NCBI RefSeq assembly: GCF_000829515.1
Contig: NZ_JXRR01000014.1
Coordinates: 713,860 to 777,859 of the forward strand
Origin: Jeotgalibacillus campisalis
GTDB lineage: Bacteria; Bacillota; Bacilli; Bacillales; Jeotgalibacillaceae
DNA: 64,000 bases
Reading direction: 5' to 3'
Shown: piece after piece, positions 45,568 through 54,853 of the stretch
Layout: every line of letters begins with the position of its first letter
Numbering within the stretch: the first letter of the stretch is position 1
Position numbers and translations under genes: made by a program
The notes under the pieces: generated by a model
The model's input: the letters and a program-made list of their open reading frames with translations, nothing else
What the model was told of the DNA's origin: nothing
The model's database searches: none

Positions 45568-46174
45568 ATTGTGCAGCTTTCTTTCTTTCTTGATCTACTA
45601 TATAATCTTCCAACGATTGCTCATAGTTATACACTTCCACGTCCAAAGGACTTGGTTCTTCGTTGAATTTTTTCTGAAAAATATGATTAAAAAATAAAAT
45701 CATGCCAATTCCAAGACCGAATGAATAAGGGATCTGAAACCACAAAGGATGCTCTAATCTTTTACCTGTCATCATTTGGACCATTGTGATTTGTGTTTCC
45801 TTCATGCTGACGTCTTCATGAAAATACATGATCGTCAGCCCTGCTCCTACAAACAATAAGCTCCAAACAAAAAGAAAAAGTGGGAGAGAGCCTTTTTTTT
45901 CCCTGTCTCTTAATTCCACAAGTGTAGCTGATGCGCCAAGTAGTTCAATTTCAACAGTGGGCATTTGTTTACGAACCAGCTCAATCATATCCAGCTGATC
46001 AACCAGGACATATGTTTCAGCTGAACTTACATCGGTTTCAACGACTACGAGTTTTTGAAATCGTTCCAATTTGATATGAGGCGCCCTAATATCCGCGACA
46101 TCTTTCACACATATCGGCTTTCCTTTTTGTACATTTATTTTTCGTCTAAGTCTTATATAAACAGTCTGTGTCAT
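45557..46174 (-). CDS. spoVAA: Stage V sporulation protein AA
   Basis: 205 residues (B. subtilis 206). Soluble N-terminal half, two membrane helices in the second half (about 113-132 and 160-178), and the conserved blocks FHEDVSMKE, QIPYSFGLGIGMILFFNHIF and NEEPSPLDVEVYNYE. First gene of the spoVA set, only 24 bases after the sigF stop, with AGAGGGGGGAG before its ATG. Confidence 0.94.
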   Translation of the reverse strand: MTQTVYIRLRRKINVQKGKPICVKDVADIRAPHIKLERFQKLVVVETDVSSAETYVLVDQLDMIELVRKQMPTVEIELLGASATLVELRDREKKGSLPLFLFVWSLLFVGAGLTIMYFHEDVSMKETQITMVQMMTGKRLEHPLWFQIPYSFGLGIGMILFFNHIFQKKFNEEPSPLDVEVYNYEQSLEDYIVDQERKKAAQYDH

Positions 46175-46198
46175 GCTCTCTCCCCCCTCTCTTTTTAT

Positions 46199-46948
46199 TC
46201 ATGCCTCTTTTACATCATCCATCCACTCTCTGATGGACTGCAGAACTCTCTTTTCAATTCTAGATACTTGTACTTGTGAAATCCCGAGCTTGTCCGCTAC
46301 TTCTGACTGCGTGCAATCTTTATAGTACCGTAAAAAAATAATTACCCTGTCCCTTTTTTCAAGTGTCAGCAGTGCTTCCTTGAGCGCAAGCTGTTGAAAC
46401 CACTGATCCTCATCTTTTGAAGCCAATTGATCCAAAAGAGTGATTGGATCCCCTTCATTTTCATAAACCGTCTCATGAATAGAAGCAGGTGTTTTGGCTG
46501 CTTCTTGTGACAGCACTATATCATCTACTGTTACATCAAGTTCTTCGGCAATTTCAGATAAGGTGGGCAGTCTGCCATATTTACTGCTCAGCTGTTCTCT
46601 GGCTCTTCTCACTTTGATGGCTAATTCCTTAACGGATCTGCTTACTTTAACTGCTCCATCATCTCTTAAAAACCGTTGTATCTCCCCGATGATCATTGGC
46701 ACTGCATAGGTCGAAAACTTTACGCTGTAGCTAAGGTCAAATTTATCTACTGCTTTAAGCAAACCGATTGATCCAATTTGAAATAAGTCATCAGGATCAT
46801 GGCCGCGGTTTAAAAAACGCTGAACCACTGACCAAACAAGCCTGACGTTCGTTTCAACCATACGGCTTCTTGCTTCCTGGTCCCCCGCTTGGCTTAACCG
46901 AATCCATTCTCTGACCGTTTCATGGCTTGTCGTTGTTTTCGCACTCAT
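46199..46948 (-). CDS. sigF: RNA polymerase sigma-F factor
   Basis: About 249 residues. Region 2 (NVRLVWSVVQRFLNRGHDPD, FSTYAVPMIIGEIQRFLRDD), region 3 and region 4 (TQSEVADKLGISQVQVSRIE) are intact and match SigF. It starts forespore-specific transcription. ATG at 46948 follows AGGTG by five bases just after the spoIIAB stop; a GTG at 46966 would overlap spoIIAB by 10 bases. Confidence 0.97.
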   Translation of the reverse strand: MSAKTTTSHETVREWIRLSQAGDQEARSRMVETNVRLVWSVVQRFLNRGHDPDDLFQIGSIGLLKAVDKFDLSYSVKFSTYAVPMIIGEIQRFLRDDGAVKVSRSVKELAIKVRRAREQLSSKYGRLPTLSEIAEELDVTVDDIVLSQEAAKTPASIHETVYENEGDPITLLDQLASKDEDQWFQQLALKEALLTLEKRDRVIIFLRYYKDCTQSEVADKLGISQVQVSRIEKRVLQSIREWMDDVKEA

Positions 46949-46956
46949 AGGAGCAC

Positions 46957-47397
46957 CTAATGACACTCAGCCTGAACAGAGGCTAAATGTTTGCTCATCC
47001 GAATGGTTGTGCCTTTTGAAGCAATAGACGTAACTTCCACCGCATCCATAAAGTGCTCCATAATCGTAAATCCCATTCCAGATCGTTCCATTTCAGGTTT
47101 TGTCGTATAAAGCGGCTGCATTGCTTCTTCGATATCATTCATTCCAATGCCCTCATCTTTAACTTCAATGGTTAAAACATTCTCTTCCATTAAAAGCGTC
47201 ATATATACCCATTGATCATGGCTGCCATTATAGCCATGAATAATTGCATTCGTAACGGCTTCTGATACGACCGTTTTTAAATCTGTCAATTCGCCAATTG
47301 TCGGATCATAGGGTGCGATAAAGGATGCCACAACCATGCGGGCAAAAGCTTCATTTTCACTTATTGACCGGAATTTAAATATCGCTTCATTATTCAT
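46957..47397 (-). CDS. spoIIAB: Anti-sigma-F factor and kinase SpoIIAB
   Basis: 146 residues, GHKL kinase fold: VSEAVTNAIIHGY (N box), VKDEGIGMND (G1) and ERSGMGFTIMEHFMD (G2). Binds SigF, and phosphorylates SpoIIAA on Ser58. Shares one base with spoIIAA (TAATG). Confidence 0.97.
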   Translation of the reverse strand: MNNEAIFKFRSISENEAFARMVVASFIAPYDPTIGELTDLKTVVSEAVTNAIIHGYNGSHDQWVYMTLLMEENVLTIEVKDEGIGMNDIEEAMQPLYTTKPEMERSGMGFTIMEHFMDAVEVTSIASKGTTIRMSKHLASVQAECH

Positions 47398-47747
47398 TAC
47401 GCGACCCCCAATCTCATTAATGCCTGATCTTCAGAGGATTCAATAATCATGATGCGAAATAATCCTGACATTTCAAAAAGTCTTTTTACCGGTTCTGAAA
47501 TTGCACAAATAATCATACTGCCGTTCTTTTTCTGCAGATGTTTGTACCTTCCGAGCATTAAACCAAGACCTGAGCTATCCATAAATTCAAGCTCAGCAAG
47601 GTTCAGCACAAGATGAGTTATGTCGTGCTCTTCCATTAGATTTAGCAGTTCTTCTCTGATTTTTTCCGTTGCGTGATGATCAAGCTCTCCGTGCATACGA
47701 AGCAAGAGTACATTCTTTTTAATCTCTGCCTGAACTGTAAAAGCCAT
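47397..47747 (-). CDS. spoIIAA: Anti-anti-sigma-F factor SpoIIAA
   Basis: 116 residues, STAS domain; the phosphorylated serine is Ser58 in FMDSSGLGLMLG, as in B. subtilis. In the dephosphorylated form it frees SigF from SpoIIAB. First gene of spoIIA, downstream of a sigma-H-type promoter and of dacF. Confidence 0.97.
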   Translation of the reverse strand: MAFTVQAEIKKNVLLLRMHGELDHHATEKIREELLNLMEEHDITHLVLNLAELEFMDSSGLGLMLGRYKHLQKKNGSMIICAISEPVKRLFEMSGLFRIMIIESSEDQALMRLGVA

Positions 47748-47781
47748 ATGACTCCCTCCTTTTTTTCCATACAGAGGGAGT

Positions 47782-47809
47782 ATTCATGATCGTTAAACCT
47801 TATTCCTGC
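47782..47809 (-). promoter_or_regulatory. Sigma-H promoter of the spoIIA operon
   Basis: Minus strand GCAGGAATA (47801-47809), 12-base spacer, CATGAAT (47782-47788): matches RnAGGAwWW and RnnGAAT. A Spo0A-box-like AGTCGAA lies upstream at 47842-47848. Confidence 0.72.
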
Positions 47810-47856
47810 ATGGTGACAATAATAGAAGAAACTAGTGTTTATTCGACTGCTTCTCC

Positions 47857-49017
47857 TTATCTGACCATTTCGTTCATTGATCTGACAAGCAATTCTCCCC
47901 AGGAAGCTTTTACGCTGTCGCTTTCTGCCACTATAGGTACCGAAGACAGTTCTTTGCCGTCAATTATCAGGGACATTTCACCAATTTGCTGTCCTTTCTT
48001 CACTGGAGCCGTCAATTCATTGTCAACTTTTATATTTTTTTTCACCTGCTGCTCAGCTCCCTGAACAGAAGAAAGCCATTTTAGGGGTTCACTTAATACA
48101 CCTGACATCATAAAAGGAGAACCCTTTTCCACACGAATTTTGACGACTTTGTCTCCCTGCTTAGCAAGTGTTTTACTCTTGTATTGAGAAAAACCGTAAT
48201 CAAGCATGGAACTGACAATTTCATTTCTTGCTTTTGAGGTTGGTGCACCAAACACAACAGCAATAAATCGCATGTCTTTCTTTTGTGCAGTAGCTGTTAA
48301 ACAATACATCGCCTCTTTAGTAAATCCCGTCTTCAAACCGTCTGCTCCTTCATAAAAACGAACGAGCTTGTTTGTATTTACCAGCCAAAATGGGTCTTCA
48401 CTATCTTTTCTTAAATAATCTTCATAGATCCCTGTAAATTGAATGATTTCTTCATGCTTCAGCAGTTCTTTAGCAAGCTGAGCCATATCAAAAGCTGAAC
48501 TGACATGACCATCTGAAGGAAGACCCGTGGTATTATGAAATACTGTGTTTTTTAATCCGAGTTCCTTCACTTTTTCATTCATTAACCGGACGAAGTCCTT
48601 TTCAGAACCTGCTATATGTTCTGCCATCGCAACTGATGCATCATTCGCTGATGCAACAGCAATCCCTTTTACCATATCTCTGACAGTCATTTCCTCTCCA
48701 GCCTTTAGGAAAATTTGAGATCCTCCCATGGAGGCCGCGTACTCACTTGCTTTTACTTTGTCTTCCCAATTAATTTTTTTCTGATCAATGGCTTCCATGA
48801 TTAATAGCATTGTGGCAATTTTAGTCATAGATGCTGGAGAAAGTGACTCTTTGCTGTTTTTGTCCATTACAATCATGCCTGTATGCTGGTCAATTAAAAT
48901 AGCGGATTTCACTTCGTCTAAAGGAGATTTAATCTCATCGTTTGCCTGTATGGTCACAGACGGGAATAGTGAAAACAGTAACACTACGCATAAAGTTCTT
49001 TGAATCCATTTTTTCAT
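47857..49017 (-). CDS. dacF: D-alanyl-D-alanine carboxypeptidase DacF
   Basis: 386 residues from ATG 49017 (B. subtilis 389): signal peptide (1-25), active-site SMTK (Ser63, Lys66), SAN in VASANDASV, KTG in DGLKTGFTK, and a C-terminal PBP5-like domain. It trims cortex precursors from the forespore side. The open frame extends to 49167, but AAAGGTG sits eight bases before 49017. Precedes spoIIAA as in B. subtilis. Confidence 0.95.
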   Translation of the reverse strand: MKKWIQRTLCVVLLFSLFPSVTIQANDEIKSPLDEVKSAILIDQHTGMIVMDKNSKESLSPASMTKIATMLLIMEAIDQKKINWEDKVKASEYAASMGGSQIFLKAGEEMTVRDMVKGIAVASANDASVAMAEHIAGSEKDFVRLMNEKVKELGLKNTVFHNTTGLPSDGHVSSAFDMAQLAKELLKHEEIIQFTGIYEDYLRKDSEDPFWLVNTNKLVRFYEGADGLKTGFTKEAMYCLTATAQKKDMRFIAVVFGAPTSKARNEIVSSMLDYGFSQYKSKTLAKQGDKVVKIRVEKGSPFMMSGVLSEPLKWLSSVQGAEQQVKKNIKVDNELTAPVKKGQQIGEMSLIIDGKELSSVPIVAESDSVKASWGELLVRSMNEMVR

Positions 49018-49047
49018 TACATTCACACCTTTCAGATTCTTTTTGTT

Positions 49048-49076
49048 TATTTTTTCCTTACTAGCCGTTTTTATAC
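49048..49076 (-). promoter_or_regulatory. Sigma-F promoter of dacF
   Basis: Minus strand GTATA (49072-49076), 14-base spacer, GGAAAAAATA (49048-49057), which fits GgNNAnAnTR fully. Located 30 bases before the dacF start. Confidence 0.7.
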
Positions 49077-49095
49077 GTCTAGTATTAACGGAAAT

Positions 49096-49133
49096 AAAAA
49101 AAAGCGTCCTGCTCATATGAGCAAGACACTTTT
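49096..49133 (-). terminator. Terminator of pdp
   Basis: AGCGTCCTGCTCAT (49103-49116) pairs with ATGAGCAAGACACT (49117-49130) with two mismatches, followed by a long T run on the minus strand. It isolates pdp from the dacF promoter. Confidence 0.8.
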
Positions 49134-49141
49134 CTGTCGCA

Positions 49142-50452
49142 TTATTCCCCTGTAATTTGACCAACAATTAAAGCTGGTACTGTTACCTTTTCTTTAGAAA
49201 TCTTAATACTCTCCAAAAGCTTTTCTTTCACTTTTTCAATCTGTGACGGATCGTTTGCAAAGATTGTTACTAGCGTTTCACCCGCCTGAACCTGATCACC
49301 GACTTTTTTATTCAGCATTAATCCAACTGCAAGATCAATTTTGGAATCTTTTGTTGCTCTTCCTGCTCCAAGCCACATAGCTGCTGTACCTACGTCATCT
49401 GCAACGATTTCGTATACTGTTCCGCTCTCTTTTGATGGGAGTTCGATTTTATGTTCTGCTTGCGGCAGCTTAGATGGATCATCTACAACACTTGAATCTC
49501 CGCCTTGTCCGGCTAAGAATTCTTTAAACCGTTCCAATGCTTTACCGTTTGCTATGGCTTCTTCCAATTTCTCACGGGCCTCTTCAAGAGAGGATGCTTT
49601 TTCAGCCAGATAGACCATATAGCTGCCAAGGACTAAACATAGTTCCGTAAGATCATCAGGGCCTTCTCCCTTTAGCGTATCAATTGCTTCTTTTATTTCC
49701 AATGCGTTTCCGATTGCCATACCCAGAGGCTGACTCATATCTGAAATGACTGCCATGGTTTTTCGGCCTACATTATTCCCGATGCGAACCATCGCCTGAG
49801 CAAGCTCCCGCGCCTGTTCTTCGTCTTTCATAAATGCCCCTGCACCTGTTTTTACATCTAAAACGATTGCATCGGCTCCTGCAGCAATTTTTTTGCTCAT
49901 AATTGAGGACGCGATAAGCGGGATGCTGTTTACAGTAGCTGTTACATCACGAAGTGCATATAACTTCTTATCTGCAGGAGTAAGGTTTCCGCTCTGCCCC
50001 ATTACAGCTACTTTAATTTCATTTACAAGCTTCGTAAACTCTTCACTAGTCAATTCCACATTGAACCCTGGAACTGCTTCAAGCTTATCTATGGTTCCCC
50101 CTGTGTGACCAAGACCTCTTCCGCTCATTTTTGCTACAGGTACATCTACTGCTGCAACAAGTGGACCGAGAATAAGAGTAGTGGTATCTCCTACACCGCC
50201 TGTTGAATGCTTGTCTACCTTGATTCCTTCAATTGCGGACAAGTCAATTTGATCGCCTGATTCCACCATCGACATGGTCAAATCTGCCCGTTCCTGCTCT
50301 GACATTCCTTGAAAGTAAATGGCCATAAGAAGAGCACTTACCTGATAATCGGGTATCTCTCCTGTTGTATAACCATTCACTGTATATTGAATTTCTTCCG
50401 TACTTAATGACTTCCCGTCCCGTTTCTTTTCAATTAAATCAACCATTCTCAT
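49142..50452 (-). CDS. pdp: Pyrimidine-nucleoside phosphorylase
   Basis: 436 residues. Splits uridine, deoxyuridine and thymidine with phosphate. The glycosyltransferase family 3 signature is [20 protein letters not shown] region, plus [13 protein letters not shown] and a C-terminal PYNP domain. Lies 28 bases after deoB in a nucleoside-salvage pair. In B. subtilis the gene after drm is purine phosphorylase pupG, and pdp is elsewhere. Confidence 0.97.
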   Translation of the reverse strand: MRMVDLIEKKRDGKSLSTEEIQYTVNGYTTGEIPDYQVSALLMAIYFQGMSEQERADLTMSMVESGDQIDLSAIEGIKVDKHSTGGVGDTTTLILGPLVAAVDVPVAKMSGRGLGHTGGTIDKLEAVPGFNVELTSEEFTKLVNEIKVAVMGQSGNLTPADKKLYALRDVTATVNSIPLIASSIMSKKIAAGADAIVLDVKTGAGAFMKDEEQARELAQAMVRIGNNVGRKTMAVISDMSQPLGMAIGNALEIKEAIDTLKGEGPDDLTELCLVLGSYMVYLAEKASSLEEAREKLEEAIANGKALERFKEFLAGQGGDSSVVDDPSKLPQAEHKIELPSKESGTVYEIVADDVGTAAMWLGAGRATKDSKIDLAVGLMLNKKVGDQVQAGETLVTIFANDPSQIEKVKEKLLESIKISKEKVTVPALIVGQITGE

Positions 50453-50480
50453 CTTCTTGTTCCCCTTTTCCTCATCCGTA

Positions 50481-51665
50481 TTAGTTTAGCTTTCCTAAGA
50501 AACTATTGCCGTAGGCTGGTTTTTTTACATTGAAATTCTCAGCAATTGTGGCCCCAACATCTGCAAATGTATTACATATTTCAAGTTCTTTTCCCTGTTC
50601 TTTTCGAGTTGTATAAACCAGTAAAGGTACATACTCACGGGTATGATCTGTCCCTTCATGAACCGGGTCGTTCCCATGGTCGGCGGTTAAAATAAGAAGA
50701 TCGTCTTCAGTCATTTTACCAAAAACCTCTGTCAGGCGTTTATCAAAGTCTTCGAGTGCTTTGCCATAGCCTTCCGGGTCGCGGCGATGTCCATATAAAG
50801 CATCAAAATCCACTAAATTTAAAAAGCTGAGACCTGTGAACTCTTTATCAAAGGTACGGATAAACTTATCCATCCCATCCATGTTATCAGTCGTTCTTAT
50901 TGATTCTGTTACACCTTCACCATTAAAAATGTCCGAGATTTTTCCTATGGCAATTACATCGAGATTTTGGTCCTTTAACTCATTCATCACTGTTCTTTCA
51001 AACGGTTTTAGCGCATAATCATGACGGTTTGTTGTACGTTTAAATTCACCTGGCTGCCCTAAGAATGGGCGAGCGATAATACGTCCGACCAAAAATTTCT
51101 CATCAAGGGTAATTTCCCTTGCAATTTCACAAATTCGATAAAGTTCTTCAATCGAAATAATCTCTTCATGAGCAGCAATTTGAAGAACCGGATCTGCAGA
51201 AGTATAAACGATTAATGCACCGCTCTGCATATGCTGCTCCCCCAGTTCATCAAGAATCTCCGTGCCGCTTGCTGGTTTATTTCCAATTACTTTCCGGCCG
51301 GTTTTTTCTTCAAGCAGCTTGATGAGTTCATCAGGAAAACCATCAGGATAGACTTTAAAAGGCGTTTTAATATTTAGCCCCATTAACTCCCAATGTCCCG
51401 TCATCGTATCTTTCCCTACTGAAGCTTCTGCCATCTTGGTGAAGAACGCTAGAGGGTTGTCTGATTGCGGAATTCCTTTTATTTTCTCAATATTTGACAG
51501 CCCTAATTTTGACATATTAGGCATGTTTAATCCGTCCATATGTTCAGCAATGTGGCCTAAAGTGTTTGATCCTTCATCATTATACTCTTTCGCATCCGGA
51601 GCTTCTCCGATTCCTACTGAATCCATTACGATTAAATGAACTCGCTTATAATCATTTTTTGTCAT
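50481..51665 (-). CDS. deoB: Phosphopentomutase
   Basis: Converts (deoxy)ribose 1-phosphate to 5-phosphate. 394 residues, the same as B. subtilis Drm. Alkaline-phosphatase superfamily: metal ligands in [20 protein letters not shown]-type ([10 protein letters not shown] with the phosphorylated Thr), LTADHGNDP and GTDHTRE. AAGGAGG precedes the ATG. Feeds the product of the downstream phosphorylase into the pentose phosphate pathway. Confidence 0.97.
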   Translation of the reverse strand: MTKNDYKRVHLIVMDSVGIGEAPDAKEYNDEGSNTLGHIAEHMDGLNMPNMSKLGLSNIEKIKGIPQSDNPLAFFTKMAEASVGKDTMTGHWELMGLNIKTPFKVYPDGFPDELIKLLEEKTGRKVIGNKPASGTEILDELGEQHMQSGALIVYTSADPVLQIAAHEEIISIEELYRICEIAREITLDEKFLVGRIIARPFLGQPGEFKRTTNRHDYALKPFERTVMNELKDQNLDVIAIGKISDIFNGEGVTESIRTTDNMDGMDKFIRTFDKEFTGLSFLNLVDFDALYGHRRDPEGYGKALEDFDKRLTEVFGKMTEDDLLILTADHGNDPVHEGTDHTREYVPLLVYTTRKEQGKELEICNTFADVGATIAENFNVKKPAYGNSFLGKLN

Positions 51666-51752
51666 TAGTAAATATCCTCCTTATTGATACGTTTATATTC
51701 TACCTTTAAACATGAAATTTAAACAAGGTAATCGTCTGAAGTCTGACAACTA

Positions 51753-51780
51753 AAAAGAGTCCGAGAATTAAGCTCTCGGA
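51753..51780 (-). terminator. Terminator overlapping the xerD stop codon
   Basis: TCCGAGA (51760-51766) and TCTCGGA (51774-51780) pair, with CTCTTTTTA following on the minus strand. The xerD stop (51768-51770) is in the loop. Confidence 0.7.
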
Positions 51781-52655
51781 TGAAATTTAGAATACACTTC
51801 TCTTATTCTCTTAGTTGAGACATGCGTATAAATTTGAGTGGTAGAAATGTCTGCGTGGCCCAGCATCTCTTGTACAGCCCTGAGATCTGCCCCATTTTCA
51901 ATTAAATGTGTAGCAAATGAGTGTCTGAGAGTGTGTGGTGTTAATTCTTTTTGAATATTTGCTTTCTTAGCAAGCGCTTTTAGTATTTTCCAAAAGCCCT
52001 GCCTTGTTAATTGATTTCCTTTTTGATTGAGAAATAAAGCATTTGTTGATGAACGGACAAAATTACTCCTTGATTGTCTAATATAAACTTCCAGTACTTC
52101 GATGGCGGTTTTGCCTACTGGAATAATTCGTTCTTTATTTCCTTTCCCAATACAGCGGATAAAGCCCATGTCAAGATTAACATCCTCCAGCTGCAATCCA
52201 ATCAGCTCACTCACCCGCATTCCGGTGGCATACAAAACCTCCATCATTGCCCGATCACGATAACCGCTTGCCTTTGATAAATCAGCAGCTTGCAAGAGTT
52301 GCTCCACTTCCTCAATATTCAGTACTTTTGGCAGTGTTTTTTCTGACTTAGGCGTATCAAGATGTTCTGTTGGATCCGCATCACATCTTCTGTTTCTCAT
52401 TAGAAAGTGATGAAACGAACGAATAGAAGAAGTATGTCTTGCAACCGTTTTTGCAGACTTGTCCTGGGACTTTAAATGAGCAAAAAATTGAAGTATATGT
52501 ACTCTTTTTACGTCACAAATGGATTGAATTTGTTCGACTTTTTCAATATATGTCAAGTAACTTTTTAGATCTCTTTCGTAAGACTGAACTGTATTTTCAG
52601 AAAGCCCCTTTTCAACTATCATAAACTGTATAAAGTCAAGAAGATGATCCTTCAT
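51768..52655 (-). CDS. xerD: Site-specific tyrosine recombinase XerD
   Basis: 295 residues. N-terminal SAM-like domain and catalytic domain with Arg in ATGMRVSEL, Lys in GKGNKERI, HTLRHSFATHL, the second His in LGHADISTTQIYTH and Tyr in that same segment. Resolves chromosome dimers at dif with XerC/CodV. ATG at 52655 has a good ribosome binding site; GTG at 52664 is possible. yqzK, present between fur and xerD in B. subtilis, is absent. Confidence 0.97.
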   Translation of the reverse strand: MKDHLLDFIQFMIVEKGLSENTVQSYERDLKSYLTYIEKVEQIQSICDVKRVHILQFFAHLKSQDKSAKTVARHTSSIRSFHHFLMRNRRCDADPTEHLDTPKSEKTLPKVLNIEEVEQLLQAADLSKASGYRDRAMMEVLYATGMRVSELIGLQLEDVNLDMGFIRCIGKGNKERIIPVGKTAIEVLEVYIRQSRSNFVRSSTNALFLNQKGNQLTRQGFWKILKALAKKANIQKELTPHTLRHSFATHLIENGADLRAVQEMLGHADISTTQIYTHVSTKRIREVYSKFHPRA

Positions 52656-52758
52656 TCCTGCCACCCCTGTTCATTCCGCTGCTTCTATTGTATTACGCTT
52701 TCATTTCAAAGTCATCTCTTTTACGGCTTGCCTATAAAAAAAGAAAAAATGACCATAT

Positions 52759-52782
52759 AAAAAACCATGCTGCTATGCATGG
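52759..52782 (-). terminator. Terminator of fur
   Basis: CCATGC (52765-52770) and GCATGG (52777-52782), six T residues following on the minus strand. Confidence 0.75.
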
Positions 52783-52784
52783 CT

Positions 52785-53255
52785 TTAGCTTTTGTCAGAG
52801 GAATGATCATCGTCCAACAACCTTTGGCATCTATGGCATATCCCATGAAATGTGAGGCGGTGATCTTTTATTTTAAACTTCCAGTCTCTCTCTACTATAT
52901 CTTCTACATCCTCAAGCAAGTCTTCCTGAATTTCATCAACCGAACCGCATTCAATACATATGAGATGATGATGGAAATGAGCTGCCCCTTCTTTTCTTAA
53001 ATCGTAACGCGAAACGCCATCTCCAAAATTTATTTTGTCGACTACTTTTAATTCAGTAAGCAATTCAAGCGTTCGATAGACGGTAGCCAGTCCTATTTCA
53101 GGTGCTTTTTCTTTTACGAGGAGGTATACGTCTTCAGCGCTTAAGTGATCTGCCTCATTCTCAAGCAATACTCTAAGTGTTGCTTCTCGCTGAGGAGTCA
53201 ATTTGTAGCTGGCTGAATGCAGTTGTTTTTTGATTCGTTCAATTCTGCTTTCCAT
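52785..53255 (-). CDS. fur: Ferric uptake regulator Fur
   Basis: 156 residues: winged helix (SYKLTPQREATLRVLLENEA, GLATVYRTLELLTE) and metal-binding region HFHHHLICIECGSVDE with two CxxC motifs (CIEC, CHRC). Sequence and position next to spoIIM identify Fur rather than PerR or Zur. Represses iron-uptake genes when iron is sufficient. Confidence 0.95.
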   Translation of the reverse strand: MESRIERIKKQLHSASYKLTPQREATLRVLLENEADHLSAEDVYLLVKEKAPEIGLATVYRTLELLTELKVVDKINFGDGVSRYDLRKEGAAHFHHHLICIECGSVDEIQEDLLEDVEDIVERDWKFKIKDHRLTFHGICHRCQRLLDDDHSSDKS

Positions 53256-53284
53256 TACTTGCCCTCCCTCGCCTTATCAACAAT

Positions 53285-53322
53285 ATTATATCAAAAGGAA
53301 AGGTTAATGCAAACAATAATCA
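53285..53322 (-). promoter_or_regulatory. Sigma-A promoter of fur with Fur/PerR-like operator
   Basis: Minus strand TTGCAT (53307-53312), 16-base spacer, TATAAT (53285-53290). TGATTATTGTTTGCA (53308-53322) overlaps the -35 and matches about 10 of 14 positions of the 7-1-7 Fur-family box. Confidence 0.65.
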
Positions 53323-53368
53323 TTCCAAAAAAGAAATTGTAATTTGTCTTATTTAATAACATTTATAA

Positions 53369-54007
53369 TTAAGCGAGCGGGTGAAACCATTTCATCCAAT
53401 AAGGAGGAACAAATGCCTCTATCAGACCTCCGACTATAACAAAGACAAGTAAACAGCCAAATAAAACTGTATAGTTAATGCTTGCTGTACGAAAGGTAGG
53501 TGAAAAAGACTGCCTGGTTAATACGCGTCTCCACAGATGAAGAGTTATTTTTATTGCATGAACACAAATTATGACATATACCGGAATCAGCAGCAAGTTA
53601 TGCGGAAGCACCACACCAAATGATATCCACAGCCCTTCCCAGCCAAATTCTGATATAAATAATCCTGTCGTAAATCCAAACATCATTCCTTTTAAAAATA
53701 CGATCAGCCATGCAGCCGGAATGCCAATTAGCATAAACCCTGTACACCAGATAATGGATATAAGTGCTAAATCTACCAGGATGTACCCGGTGACTTGTTC
53801 ATTCAAAAGTGAAAGCACCTGCAGCTTTCCTCCTGATTCAAAAGCTAGAAAGGGCTGCAGCAGCGCTTGCATCTGCTCATCCGGCAGTTTATTTACGAGA
53901 AGCGCACCAGTGACGACACCTCCGCCTAAAAGTGCCATTACAAAAATATACAGGGATGCATGCTGCTGGATATGATAGATCATGGAACGTGCGATGGATT
54001 TTTTCAT
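53369..54007 (-). CDS. spoIIM: Stage II sporulation protein M
   Basis: 212 residues (B. subtilis 214), about five membrane helices; GMMFGFTTGLFISEFGWEG and VVLPHNLLLIPVY are typical. Scaffold of the SpoIIDMP engulfment machine. ATG at 54007 follows AGGGGG; the open frame to 54064 has no ribosome binding site. Confidence 0.95.
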   Translation of the reverse strand: MKKSIARSMIYHIQQHASLYIFVMALLGGGVVTGALLVNKLPDEQMQALLQPFLAFESGGKLQVLSLLNEQVTGYILVDLALISIIWCTGFMLIGIPAAWLIVFLKGMMFGFTTGLFISEFGWEGLWISFGVVLPHNLLLIPVYVIICVHAIKITLHLWRRVLTRQSFSPTFRTASINYTVLFGCLLVFVIVGGLIEAFVPPYWMKWFHPLA

Positions 54008-54089
54008 GATATGCCCCCTAACAAATAAATTCTCCTCATTGTATGATGAAGAAAATGGGAACATGTATAACTTTTAACTGTTCGGTATT

Positions 54090-54653
54090 TTAATCTTGTT
54101 TATTTTGTTCAATCAGCTTCTGCAATCGAAGATATTGCACAGCATAAGCTGTTTTTGCATCAAAAATCCTCTGCTCCGCAACATAACGCTCCGCTTCTTC
54201 TAGCGTAATTTCTTCGAGTTCAACAAATTCATCCTCGTCAGCACCTCTTGCATTTTCTATCTTATATAGATTCTTCGCCACGAATACATGGACCAGCTCA
54301 TCTGCAAACCCAGGTGATGTGTAAAACGAAATTAAATGGACGAGTTGTTCGCTGCCGTAACCTGTTTCTTCTTCTAATTCTCTTGCGGCTGTTATAATTG
54401 GTTCTTCACCCGGCTCAAGCTTGCCTGCTGGAATTTCCACTATCGACCGTTCAAGTGCTTTCCTGTACTGCTCCACCATTACCAGCTTTCCTTCATCTGT
54501 AATCGCGATGATACAGACTGCACCAGGATGTTTAATGATTTCTCTGGCAGATTGCTTGCCATTAGGCAATTCAACCTTTTCTATTTGTAAATTAATAATC
54601 TTTCCTTCATAAAGAACTTCTTTTTCAATTGTTTTTTCTTCAAACTTTTTCAT
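54090..54653 (-). CDS. nudF: ADP-ribose pyrophosphatase NudF
   Basis: 187 residues (B. subtilis 185). Nudix box PGEEPIITAARELEEETGYG, with EIPAGKLE before it. Hydrolyses ADP-ribose to AMP and ribose 5-phosphate. ATG at 54653 with GGAGGAG; the open frame to 54707 is upstream of that site. Order spoIIM-nudF-yqkF as in B. subtilis. Confidence 0.96.
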   Translation of the reverse strand: MKKFEEKTIEKEVLYEGKIINLQIEKVELPNGKQSAREIIKHPGAVCIIAITDEGKLVMVEQYRKALERSIVEIPAGKLEPGEEPIITAARELEEETGYGSEQLVHLISFYTSPGFADELVHVFVAKNLYKIENARGADEDEFVELEEITLEEAERYVAEQRIFDAKTAYAVQYLRLQKLIEQNKQD

Positions 54654-54853
54654 TAGATCTCCTCCTATATTTGAACGTGCAGTGTTTATGAAAACACTCA
54701 AAATCATTAAAGTACAGCAAAAGTTTCTGAACTGGATGTAATTTTTCTTCCATTTTATCCTTACCCTGATCCTGCAGTATTTAAATCTTGTTTAAAAGAG
54801 CTGAAGAAGGAGTATATATACAACATACACACTAGTATGGGGAGTTGGTTTAA

